A stretch of 64,000 nucleotides of DNA, taken from the NCBI RefSeq assembly GCF_028583425.1, contig NC_072793.1:97449689-97513688 (forward strand). Direction: 5' to 3'. How positions within the stretch are numbered: position 1 is the first letter of the stretch; each line of letters starts with the position of its first letter. Made by a program: the position numbers and the translations under genes. A model generated the notes under the pieces. That model made no database searches. It had not been told where the DNA came from and saw only the letters and a list, made by a program, of their open reading frames with translations. This document shows positions 12,019-21,989 of this stretch, piece by piece. The stretch comes from Eublepharis macularius. Its lineage: Eukaryota; Chordata; Lepidosauria; Squamata; Eublepharidae.

Positions 12019-12124
12019 CTCTGAAAATCTAGTTGATCTCTAAGGTGCTATTGGATCCGGATCTTGTTCTTCATCTGTAGACCAACAAGGCTGCCCATCT
12101 GAAACTTCCTGCTTAGAATGACAG

Positions 12125-14300
12125 CCTTAACCTCACTGCCTTCACTATAGAGATACCAATAATGGACTATATTGCAGGGAGATCAAGTTTAGGCCCCCAT
12201 TACTCACAATAGGGCATAAAATCTGTCACAGCCTCATTACTTGCCCCAGAGACACTCCTCAATCAGCAGTACGGGATTAGAATATTGAATTGTTTATTTC
12301 CTCCCGTAACACACAAAAAAATATTGCTGGGCGATTTTAAAGAATGTTCAGAAATCACACACAGGAGTTTCTGCCTTGGGAAGCATATGCATGGGGAGAG
12401 GGGTTAGTAGGAAATGAGTGGGAACAGCATGATGTTGCCAATTCATTGCAACAAAAAGATCCTGGGATTCTCCATTGTCTCATAGGAGCAGCTATCACTT
12501 TTACTACTCCAAGGAGAGAGAGTCATGGCATCTAAAGTAATCAGGAAACCCCATTAATAGACAAAAAGAATGGCTAGTCTGGTCTCTTTTTTACATGGAT
12601 CGGGAGTGGGAGGAAGTTGCATAGCTCACTATTACCCAGATCATAGCCAGCTCACTATTGCAAGCCATTCAGAGGCCCAGTACACTCAATTCACTACACA
12701 CCACAAACTCTACTAGTGTGTACAGGATCATTTGTCTAGGATAAAGAGAGATGAGCCAAGATTCAGAGTCCTGCTTCTGCCAGAGCCTGCTAATTCTTTT
12801 TCAGCTCACCTATAGGATCCATTGTATGTTGTGAGTTAATATGGGATAATAGTACCTTAGAAGTGTAAACAAATCACTCTGAGGCTAAAATTAATCAAGG
12901 TTCTATTATCCCAAACTTAACTCACAATGTATAATGGATCTTGTATCTTCTCTAAATAACTGCAACAACAGCCAAAGAGGCCCCAAATACTCTGGTTGTT
13001 ACTTACAATTGACTTTGCAATTCCAGTGATCTCAGTCTGAAAACAAGAATATATCTCCATACCATGATAACAGGATTTCCTTTGTTTGTCAAAGTGTTGA
13101 TGGTCATGCCAGAAGGACTCTGTCAGCATTTAAGCCTCTGGACCTTCCAACCCCAAGGATGGAACTTTGCAGTGTCATTAGGATTATAAAACAACTTAGG
13201 AAATGTAAGCTGTCAGAAGGTTCTTCCTGACTGTGGTTATCTGCTGTGTTACAGAGTCACAAAAAACCTTTCCAAAGGAGAAGTGAATTTTTACTTATTT
13301 AAAAGTGGGGTGGATAAATGTATAGGAGAAAAATGTGTAAAACTACTGAAGCTGTATCTCAAATGCTGGGGAAGGGAAAATTTTAGCAGATAGTATCACA
13401 ACAAATTACAATCTGTACTGGCAAGTGAGAAAATAAATAAAATGATGGGGAAAGCTAAAACAAAATGTGTGAAGAATAGCTGATAACCATCAAGTCATTG
13501 TGTTGCAGGGTCTCTTGGGTGGTAGTCTTGGATCAGAGTGAGTGAGATTCAAATTCATAAATTATACTTGCAGGTGTGGGCAATTCATACAGTCTCAATT
13601 TCTCATCTATGAAATGGGAACACTTGCTTCACTGCTAAAATAGACAGAAGTCTTATGAAAAATTCAAAAATAATGAAAAGTAGAGATATTATTCTCAACA
13701 GCAATGCTAAAGTCTCTGTACTTTTCCTTGTTATATTTGAATTTCACATAATTACATCTCACTCTGTGTTTCATACATTTCCTGGGTTTTTTGACCCAGA
13801 AATTTAATCTTTTTTTCTTCATAACCACATATATAAATGTCTTCCTAGTAAGGACCCACAATGCATTTGACATTGTGGGCTCCAGTTGACAAAACTAGAA
13901 TAGAAATATGTGCCCATTCAGGGTGAAAAGATTGGAACTGTTGCCAAGGGTCTGGTCATGCCTTATACTGTTAAATGTTTTTAGCCCTTTCAACTTGGAT
14001 GGAAAGTGCTGTTGTGAAGGGTGAGTCCCAAGCTGGCATCCCCAGAACTGGCATCAGCAGGAGAAGGAACTGGCAGCAGAGCAGAGCAATCTGGAGCAGC
14101 CAGGAGCTTCCTTGCTTGGCAAAAAAGCTGGCCCGTCTTTTGGATTTGGCAGGCAAGAGTGAGATGACTGTTCCAGGAAGAGCTGAGTTAGGGATTTTCC
14201 ATTAACAGTTTGAGAAAAACAATCCTTCATATCTCTCTTTTGTATATGATTGCAGGGAACTGAAGTAATACACAATTTGTGTATCCAGGGCTTTGTATGT
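12125..14300. other. Mostly unassigned DNA with one 135-bp palindrome
   Basis: The stretch contains the inverted partner (12293-12355) of the 4566 repeat. It also contains a palindrome: the arm at 12811-12852 (GTTGTGAGTTAATATGGGAT) is mirrored at 12903-12946 (ATCCCAAACTTAACTCACAA). The rest shows no exon or classifiable repeat. Reading frames here are short and unremarkable. Confidence 0.5.
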
Positions 14301-15299
14301 TTCTAAATTCATTTTTATTTATTTTATTTACTTAATTTAAACCCACTATTCTCCCCAGTAGGGACTTAAAGTGGCTTACATTATACTCTTCTCCTTCCTT
14401 TTATCCTCACAACAACCTTATGAGGTAGTGTGAGCAATAAGCCCGGCCTCCGCCATTACATTAAATTTTAATAGCAGTTTTTTATATGACTACCCATGAT
14501 ATTAAAAGTGTACAGGCCTCTGGAGTTTAAAATGGCTGCTGCACTGCCAACCAGGGAGCCCCTGTCGTTGCCAGATCCTGCCCTGGGGAACCAAGCATGT
14601 AAGGAATGCCACACTGGAATGCAGAGGCATTGTGATGCGACTGGTCTCGCTGTCCACCCAAGCTCCGGAAGGTCCAGAGCAATAAAGGTCTCGCTGAGTC
14701 ACCCCCACTTAGCACATTCCTGTCCCTCCTCCCGTGATGAGACCCCTGTCCGTGATCAAGGAATTAATCAATTGGCATTCATAAGCATGTACAGTCATTC
14801 CTGGCACATTGTATCCCCTCCCTAAAAACACTTAACCTGGCTCTGGTGTCCGGGATCAGCAGCCCAGCCCCCGGACTTGCTGACAGACAGCAGCAGGGGG
14901 CAGCCGGGAGACAGCAGTTCAACCGCTCTGTCTGGCAAACAGAGCCAGAACCTACCTACTCCATGGGGAAGGGGCAGAAGGCCAGGACCTCAGAGGGGTG
15001 GAGGGGGCAAGGAGAGACCAGCCAGCCCCACCTTCCAGGGGGAAGAGAGGGGGCTAAGCAGGCTGGAGGAAAGGGCCACAGCAAGGGGACGGTGGGTCCC
15101 ACAGCAGCAGCAGCCCAAGCAGAGCCCTTACCTGGCAGGGAGAGGACGCCACTGCTGCAGCCCAGAGCCACACCATGGCTAGAAGACAGCAGCCTGGCTC
15201 AGGAGTTGCTAGAAGCCAAGCCTCTCCAGGGGAGGCTGCCACAGGCATTCTGGGGGAAGAGATGGGTAACCCCGCCCAGCATTGCTGAGCAGGCAGCGC

Positions 15300-15445
15300 A
15301 GAAGCTGGCTAAGGCAGCTCCTCGTGAGCAGGGCCAGGCAAGCCCAATAGCACAGAGGCTGGCTGGGGCAGCTCCTCGTGAGCAAGGCCAGGCAAGCTCA
15401 ATAGCACAGAGGCTGGCTGGGGCAGCTCCTCATGAGCAAGGCCAA
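15300..15445 (+). repeat. 54-bp tandem repeat inside the solo LTR
   Basis: About two and a half copies of a unit with the landmarks GCAGCTCCTCGTGAGCA, GGCCAGGCAAG and AGCACAGAGGCTGGCTGGG follow each other directly. Tandem units in U3 regions often mark enhancer duplications; that role is only an inference. Confidence 0.8.
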
Positions 15446-16276
15446 GGAGCCCTCAGCTGGGGATGGCTCGCACTCAACCCCACCCTGCCAGCAAGGCAAA
15501 AGAGCCCAGGAGGGATTAGTGGTTGGAGGGAAACACCTGGAGGAATGCACAGCTGGGCCCAGTCAGGAGAGGGAACAAGCCTGGAAGGAGGGCGGGGTGG
15601 AGAAAGGAAGCCCTATATAAGGTGGCTAGGAAGAGCTCTGAGGTGGTGGGTGTGAGTGAGGAGTGATGATGTGGAGTGAGAGCAGTAGGATGCAAGGGTG
15701 GAGGCTTGGAGGAGAGTTCTGGAAGGAGAAGATGAAGGAGGACACAGAGGGTAAGCAGGCCAGGTTGAGCAGGCCAGCGAGTGGACTGAGAGGGAGTCTG
15801 GGTGAGGTATACTGCCCCTCCTTCCACAGAGCAGGGTCCTGCAGAGTCCCTGGCCCCCCTGTGATGTCAGGAGCAGACTGCCCAGCGCCACGCCCAGTGG
15901 CAGCCGTGGCAAGCCCTGACATCCGGTACTTCATCAGGAAAACTGTCCCTTTTGTGCAGTGCTAGAACTAGTTTTGCATCTGCCTGCACACACCCTGGCA
16001 GCCATCAACCAAAGTACTCGGCCCCTTTGTTACACCCAGGAATCGATCATTAGACTCTTTGTCCTAACTGCCAGGAGAACTCTCCTCAGCCTCGGGGCAC
16101 ATTTAGCCTATAAAGGTAGGCTCTGGCCCCATTCAAATTGTGCACTTGTAGCTTGGCTCTTAGGGTCACTTTCCCCAAGTCTCTCTTCGTACACGCTTGC
16201 TTGCTTTCCTGGATTCATAAGTGCTGTTCCACATCTCTCTTTCTGGGCTGAGGACACGGGACGTTGTTTGAAGCTT

Positions 16277-16285
16277 CTCTCTGTC

Positions 16286-16356
<71 letters not shown>
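16277..16356 (+). repeat. (TGTC)n microsatellite
   Basis: About 17 tandem TGTC units, flanked by CTCTCT runs, lie within the solo LTR. Confidence 0.97.
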
Positions 16357-16748
16357 GTCATGGACTGGACCCCCTCTCCAGGATAGGTAGATATAATTAC
16401 TCCCTCTTGCTCTATTCCCATGCTTCTAGATATATTTCCTAGGACTGTGTGTGCATGTGTGCGTGATTATTCCCCCCCCCCCAGTAATGTGTATGTGCAT
16501 AAAGTTCTATTCTTTAATAAAAGTTATTAATTGATTTGAAGCACCAGACTCACTTGGTTTATTGGGATTGGGACCTGGTATACAAAGGTGATAGATTCCA
16601 GTTACCACCTCTTGTATAGCCGTCTTCCTTGCTAGCTAATTCCCCCATAAATCATATTTTTATGCAAGGAGACCACTTCAGGTAACAGTAGGTTAGGTTG
16701 ACAGTGTGTGACTGGCCCAAGGCCACCCAGCCAACTGGGTAGAAACAT

Positions 16749-17123
16749 CTTAGAGCTAACCGACAAGAGACGAATTACATGAGGATGTGCAGGTGAAAGG
16801 AATCACAATGCTAGCCGGGAAGCTGAGTTTTAAAAGACAGCTCAGAATGCTTTGTCAATTTCCCCTCTCTACAGAGCCAGTAAAGATGCTCCTCAGAGGG
16901 TTTGTTAATTTCCTCTTTGTCTCCAAAGGCTCTGTCAGTTTCACCTCCCCTTCTATAAGGTGAAGAGGAAATAAACTCTCTGAGGTGATCTTTGCGGATC
17001 TGTAGAGAGGGGAAATTGATAAAGCCTTCCGATCTGTCTTTTAAAACTCAGCTTCCCAGCTAACATTGCAGCTCCCTCCACATGAGCATCCTCATGTAAA
17101 TTGTCTCGTAGTTTAGCTCTTAG
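16749..17123. mobile_element. ~370-bp palindromic MITE candidate
   Basis: The left end reads CTTAGAGCTAAC then ATTACATGAGGATG; the right end mirrors it as CATCCTCATGTAAAT then GTTTAGCTCTTAG. Further mirrored blocks are GGGAAGCTGAGTTTTAAAAG against CTTTTAAAACTCAGCTTCCC, and AATTTCCCCTCTCTACAGA against TCTGTAGAGAGGGGAAATT. Arms of about 180 bp are joined by a short centre. It is non-coding. The superfamily is unknown and no clear target duplication was seen. Confidence 0.7.
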
Positions 17124-20100
17124 TGCATCTGTTCTTGCAAGTTGGAGTTTGCCTTGATACAGACCTCTAGACATTTGGCCCCCTATATGGATAAATGTCT
17201 GGCTGTGTGTGCAAATAGATTGAGGAAGGCATCTCTATATATTCAGTTACATGATACACACACACTTAGATTTGCTGTACTTCTTGTTCAGTTCATTCTC
17301 ATAAAATGGCTTGCCAATTCTAGCCGTGAAGAGTCCAGCTACTAACATTTCCCCCTTAGGAAATTGCAAGTGAAGGCCTCTGCATATGTAGCAGATATAT
17401 ATTAAGACATACTCTTTTCTTTGGATATACGAAGTGGAAAATTATTATATTCTCCTTAAACTTTAAACCTTAATAACAACCAGGCATTTAGAGTCTATGT
17501 TTTCTTCTTTGTGTTGCTTAAGGATAACAGAGGAACGGCAATCCCTTTCCCTGCATCAGATGGTACAGCCATCTCTAGAAATAACATTAAAACCATTTAC
17601 CAGTGCTGATCTTTCTGCCCAGGCTTCCTGAGATAATACTATTTCATGATTTTCTATAGAACTGCACTATCATGGATTAGTAATCTTGCATTTTAAACAC
17701 TATTTTAATTTGTCAGTTTTATTTTTGTATTATATAAGAGCCTTTTGTTTGGCAATGGTCAGCTGAGTCAGAAACAACAGTTGTAACTTGTTCCAACATG
17801 CTTAGATTGGACAAGATGATAAGTCCCTTAGTTAACCTTCTTGGAAGAGTTATCAGTTTTATAGCACAAGCAAATATAAAATTACTTCAGTTTAACCCTA
17901 TTGAAATCAATAGGCTTTGACTGGAATAACTCAGCATAGGATTCCACTTCAGAAACTGGTGTCACTCATTGAGAAGATCTGGTCCTGTTGTTTGGTGGGG
18001 AGATGTTTTCTGATATTAAAAAATTAATATCAGAAAGTGGATGGGGCAGAGGCACCTTTGATTAGAGGAATGAGGGAGACCTTGACATTTCTTCTTAAAA
18101 CCATGTGAATGTGATATTTTATAGTTACTTTTAGAGCTGTAGTTTTGATTTGGAGAAGTTTTTGCTACTTCTTTGGAAAATATTATACATTACCAAGCAA
18201 GTAATAGGTGGTAGGAATTCCTGTGTGAAGCTCAGGAAGAATTCTCTAGGGGAAGATGGGCTGTAGGGGAAGAACGCCTTTTGGGAAAGCTAGCAGTATG
18301 ATAGCAGAAAGAGGGAAAGAAGGGCAACAGTGTCTCTCTGTAGGAGAAAGAGTATTTAGGGGCATCTGCCCAATCTTTGGACCTTCCTAATGCCAGAGTA
18401 CCTGAATGACAAGATGGTTATATGGGCCTGGAATGGTATTCAGGAAAAGAAGCAGCCAGTGAGTCACTCCTTCAAAAGGTCTAAGAAAGAAAAGAAGGAA
18501 CAGCTGTTCAGACTCAGATCACTGCCAGCTCTGTGGGTAATGTGGAAAGGCAAGACTGGACATTGGACAACATATGCCAAGACAAGACACAAAGCCAAGA
18601 AGGAGAAAATTAGCTGTATAATAGCAGTTTTGTTAGTTTTTAAACTAAAGTTTAAAATACGAGCTTTTGACTTACATAGAACTTTTAATCAAGCTAGTTT
18701 TTTTAAAAAAACTTTGAAAGGGAGTCCCCCCCCCTGTAAGAACATGATGGTAATACCGGCTTGTTCCAGATTTAATATTTTATATTATATTTATTTCTTG
18801 CCTTTTGATACAAATTTCAAAGGTGGCTAATTTGATATTGGCAATGGAGGAAGTTCTTGCAGACTGACTGGATTAGAAATGTGCCTTGTGCAGAAGATCT
18901 CAGAGATGTGCATAGAATATAGAACCCAACAATTATAATAATTTTTCTTTAGTTCTGATTTGAATTCACAGGTCCCAGCTGTAAGGAAGAAACAAGGAAA
19001 ACAGCAATAAAGGGAAAGTTCTTATAATATTGTGTATGCAGAGATGCTTTAGTCTAAGCCAATGAGTGCAGGAGATATCTTTCCCGCTACCAACCACAAA
19101 GGTGATATGATACTTGAAACTCCATAATAAGTCAAAAATCATGAAAGACAAGCTGTGCAGACCTTTCCATAGTTCCCAAAGCCCTTCTTAATTAGGGTAC
19201 TGAATTTGGAGGACACATGGGCAATACTGTATACAACACCAATGAATGGATTCAAATTAAGGATCTCAAAAAACAGACCGCATTTTATTGTGTATTTTTG
19301 ATACTTGGGAGTCAGAAAATCCAGAAATCACTGGATTTGGAGTTGGAGAAAAATGTATGAAGCTGCAAGACTGAATATAACATATTCAGCATACAAATAG
19401 TAGAGCATGATATGGGTTAACTCCTGAAAAACAATTTAATTGAACAGTTTTACAAAGAACCATTATAGCAAGCTATACAATGTAATGAATTAGCACTGTG
19501 CAATAAGCATTAATAATCACTGGGCAGAAAAGATCTCTGTACTCTAATGCAGCACAATGTATCAATGAGTTATGGACTAAATTTGGTTCTTTAAAATAAT
19601 TGACACACTTTGCCTATCCATCCCTATTCATCCATACTCTACCTCAACAGCTGACATGAGAGATCAACAAATGTCTGTATTTTCACTTTGTGATTGACAG
19701 AGATACTGTTGTAATGTTTCTTGGAATGGGGGAAAAAGTGCTTGGAACACATGGATGTCATTCAGAGAATCAGATGTGGAAGTGGTCAACCATAACATCA
19801 AGCACATGTGTCAGTGATGCTTCCTTTGTCCTAATGCAATGATTCCTCAAACTGAGGCATATGACAGTTCTGCCCCTCTGCATGATGCAAAATAGTGCAG
19901 GTGTGTATTCTTTTGTAAGAAAGATAATTTTAAGTGTATATATGCATTGCCCTTATCATTAGAAGCCGAGCACCAGAGGTCTAACGCTTTTGATTATGTA
20001 TCTCAATGCGTCATCTGAGCATTTGAACACAATGACAAATTTCACTAAAGGTATGGTTGGAACATGCAAGCTTGATAACACAGAGAATGTACTTCCCTTT

Positions 20101-20440
20101 GGGAACTAAATGTGCAGGCTTCCTTTTTTAAAAGCTTCCTACTTTGTGTCACTTTCCAGCCAGGAAAGATAGATTCCAATGCGTAGTTAGGAAATGACAT
20201 AATTACCTTCCTAGCTACAGATGACAGGACAATGCAACACAAAGAAACATCTTCTTTGCCATCCCACAAGCCCCATCTCTTTCAAAATGGGTCAACAGGA
20301 AATTTGCTATTGATGTTGCTTGCAAAAAGTCTTAAGTGCATTTATTTATTCATAATTAGATTTTTGCTATTTTTGCTAATGTTATGTCTTTGTAAACTTG
20401 CATTTATTTACCCTATGGCATGGTTTATTGAAATATCCTT
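17124..20440. other. Unassigned AT-rich DNA with one MITE remnant
   Basis: A small palindrome of the type seen at 5169 lies at 17883-17947 (CCTATTGAAATCAATAGG at its centre). A perfect short palindrome lies at 18007-18036 (TTCTGATATTAA and its mirror). A 146-codon frame at 18390-18830 shows no recognisable motif. No exon is supported. Confidence 0.4.
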
Positions 20441-20449
20441 GCTATTGAC

Positions 20450-21201
20450 TGTAACCTTGCCACAGTGATTTATGCTATGGTCACCTCTCGTCTACTGTAA
20501 CTCACTCTACATAGGGCTATCCTTGAAGGTGCATCAGAGACTCCAATTAGTACAGAATGAAGCTGCTAGAATGCTGACTGGCACACCATGGTCAGTGCAT
20601 ATCGCTTTGGAGCAGCTGTACTGGCTTCCAGTTAGTTTTTGAATCAAATTCAAGGTGTTGATTTTAACATTTAAAACCCTTAATACTCTGGAATTCTCAT
20701 ACCTATGGGACTGCCTCTCACAATATAACCCCTGCATGTCCTAAGGTCTGCAACTCAGGGCCTGTTGGTGGTTTCTGGCCTTAGGGCTATTTGATTCTCT
20801 TTGAGTAGAGGGAGGGCTTTTATGGTTGTGGTTCCCTCATGTGGAATGCATTAACAGTGTAGTCTTGCACCCTCTGAGAAATTCTGGAAGGCTTGCAAAG
20901 CAGTTATGTTTCATCTGGCACTTGGAGGCTGATTCAAATATGTGTATTGGCTCAACTCCATATGATTTATTTATTAAAGATAATGGGCATGAGCAGGGTT
21001 TAGGGATGGCACTGTTCTTTTAGATGTATGGATTTTAATGTTTGTATTTTACTATGCTATTGGTTTTTAATGTCTATATTTCATTTTACTATTATATTAT
21101 TGATTTTAATGTTTGTATTTTATATGTACATTTACACCGCCTTGAGCCCCAGACATGGTGGAGAGGCAGTATACATGCAGAATAAATAAATAATAAATAA
21201 A
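20450..21201 (+). mobile_element. L2-class LINE 3' fragment
   Basis: Translated pieces match the end of the L2/CR1-type reverse transcriptase protein: a TSRLxYCNSLYxGL-like start, then LQRLQLVQNEAARMLTGT and LEQLYWLPVxF. The 3' end is the usual AATAAATAAATAATAAATAAA-type tail at 21181-21201. There are many in-frame stops, so it is an old 5'-truncated copy. Confidence 0.8.
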
Positions 21202-21204
21202 AAG

Positions 21205-21495
21205 TGTGAGAGCCTTGGGTAAGCACATTGGCTCCCCTTGCTGACCCCCTTGAATGGAGGCGTGGGCGGCATCTCGTTAAGGAGGTGCTGTTCAGCCAGT
21301 GGCTTCCTTGTGGGCCCATCCGTTGGGTTCCCCACCCCCCACCACACCTCTGGTAGCCCAGGAAGTCCCAGACGGCATCAGGCAGCTGCCAGGGGCCAGG
21401 AGCGTCACCAAGACACAGCACATCCCTCTCAATCACTGTAGAGTAGCCTAGGATGTGTGGGGCAGGAGGGATTACCTTCAAGTAGTTCATGCATT
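21205..21495 (-). other. GC-rich island of unknown origin
   Basis: About 290 bp directly after the L2 tail are GC-rich and carry a 132-codon minus-strand frame (21490-21092, whose 3' part runs back into the L2). Peptides such as YLKVIPPAPHILGYSTVIER look protein-like, and on the minus strand a TTTTTCTATGTCAG block precedes the frame as a possible acceptor. I do not recognise it. It could be an exon, a retrocopied piece, or a transduced or mobile-element fragment. Confidence 0.3.
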
Positions 21496-21497
21496 TG

Positions 21498-21580
21498 AAG
21501 TGATCTCTGACATAGAAAAACTTACACTGGAAAATTATTTGCTACTCATTAAGGTGCCACTAGACTTCTAATTTATTTTG
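21498..21580 (+). mobile_element. Penelope-like fragment (short)
   Basis: The text ATTAAGGTGCCACTAGACTT with nearby flanks resembles the AAGGTGCTACTGGACTC block of the PLE copies at 163, 21842 and 57369. Only this block remains, so the call is tentative. Confidence 0.4.
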
Positions 21581-21827
21581 CCACCTAGATTAGTAATCAC
21601 TACATTATCAGCTGCGGAAAATACATGTGGCCAGAGATCTGACAACATATTCTGTGCCAGAAGATACTTCAAACAATTGGGAACCAGCTAATGCATTTCC
21701 CCCAAAAAATGTTTCTTTGCTGCTTTCACTACCACTTCATAGATCTTAAAATGGCCTCTCTAGTGTGCTCTATCAGATTCAGCACAAGATTTCCACCAGC
21801 GTCTTTCTAGATGTCTTCCTTCCCTCT

Positions 21828-21985
21828 TGAGAAAAGCCTGTCTGAAGATGGGAGCTCTGACTCTCAAAAGTTCACATGCTGAAAATCTTGCTGAAAATCT
21901 TGTTGATCTCTAAGGTGCCACTGGACTCAAATCCTGCTGCTCTAGTGCAGACCAATGTGGCTTCCCACCTAAAACAATCCCCTCT
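21828..21985 (+). mobile_element. Single-arm Penelope-like copy (kind B)
   Basis: The arm runs from the CTGAAGATGGGAGC block to CACCTAAAAC and includes GATCTCTAAGGTGCCACTGG. The GAAAATCTTGCT segment is repeated twice in tandem. The hammerhead-like core is decayed: CTGAAGA is kept but GAAA has become CAAAA. No mirrored left arm is present. Confidence 0.7.
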
Positions 21986-21989
21986 TTAG

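Larger units (their letters stand above)
5370..12035 (-). mobile_element. Full-length L1 LINE, copy 1
   Basis: The element runs from its 5' end ACTTCCGGTTTGGGATCC (read on the minus strand from 12018) to an A-rich tail near 5385-5400. A target duplication of about 15 bp with one mismatch flanks it (5370-5384 and 12021-12035, core AAATCTAGTTG). Order on the minus strand is a GC-rich 5' UTR of about 0.9 kb, ORF1, ORF2 and a 3' UTR of about 1 kb. Its own length is about 6.3 kb once the PLE copy inside is removed. It matches copy 2 at 25.4-31.3 kb along its whole length. It is broken: both ORFs carry frame changes and ORF2 is split by the PLE. Confidence 0.93.
5238..12121. mobile_element. Penelope-like palindromic copy (kind B) interrupted by L1
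   Basis: The left arm runs from 5251 to 5384 and the right arm continues at 12036-12108. Flanks are a 13-bp direct repeat with one mismatch: CTGCTTAGGATGA at 5238-5250 and CTGCTTAGAATGA at 12109-12121. The inner part shows the head-to-head arrangement (GAGCTTTTGAGAGGCAGAGC on the left, ATTGATGAAGGGAACTTTG on the right). The hammerhead core has decayed: TTGATGA replaces CTGATGA and CAAAA replaces GAAA. An L1 inserted in the right arm. Confidence 0.75.
5169..12124. mobile_element. Small palindromic MITE split by a PLE/L1 nest
   Basis: The left part (5169-5250) is a near-palindrome with GAGTTACACCCC on one side and ATAACTCTGCTTAGGATGA on the other. A second copy of the same kind of palindrome lies at 17883-17947. 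The final part, CTGCTTAGAATGA, is repeated at 12109-12121, because a PLE palindrome inserted there and duplicated its target. Only about 85 bp of the span belong to the MITE itself. Confidence 0.65.
14429..16687 (+). mobile_element. Solo LTR (2.26 kb) of an LTR retroelement
   Basis: The insert begins TGTGAGCAAT and ends CAGGTAACA, so it has TGT...ACA ends, and a 4-bp direct repeat GTAG flanks it (14425-14428 and 16688-16691). It splits a SINE cleanly. Inside are a TATA-like box (CTATATAAGG near 15613) and a poly(A) signal (TTTAATAAAAG near 16515), in the order expected for U3, R and U5. There is no internal gag-pol part, so it reads as a solo LTR left by recombination. It is unusually long and GC-rich. 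The superfamily is uncertain; a 4-bp duplication fits Ty3-type or some ERV groups. It is a fossil and young enough to have clear ends. Confidence 0.7.
14310..16745 (-). mobile_element. MIR-like tRNA SINE split by an LTR insertion
   Basis: The 3' half is at 14310-14428 (TATCCTCACAACAACCTTATG on the plus strand) and the 5'-ward half resumes at 16688 (GTGTGTGACTGGCCCAAGGC). Removing 14429-16691 restores the usual SINE text across the junction. Similar SINEs lie at 37150-37300 and 46128-46355. It is non-coding, Pol III derived by family and long dead. Confidence 0.75.

Noticed and set aside
14846-15655. 269-codon open frame on the plus strand
   Set aside because: It lies wholly inside the solo LTR, is GC-rich and of low complexity (G, Q, A, P, R), and is lengthened by the 54-bp tandem repeat. 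No known domain.
15959-16421. Plus- and minus-strand frames with SVCLSVCLSVCLS-like and QTDRQTDRQTDR-like repeats
   Set aside because: Direct translation of the (TGTC)n microsatellite.
18390-18830. 146-codon open frame
   Set aside because: The peptide is lysine-rich, then passes into AT-rich hydrophobic text; no motif, splice signal or homology was recognised.
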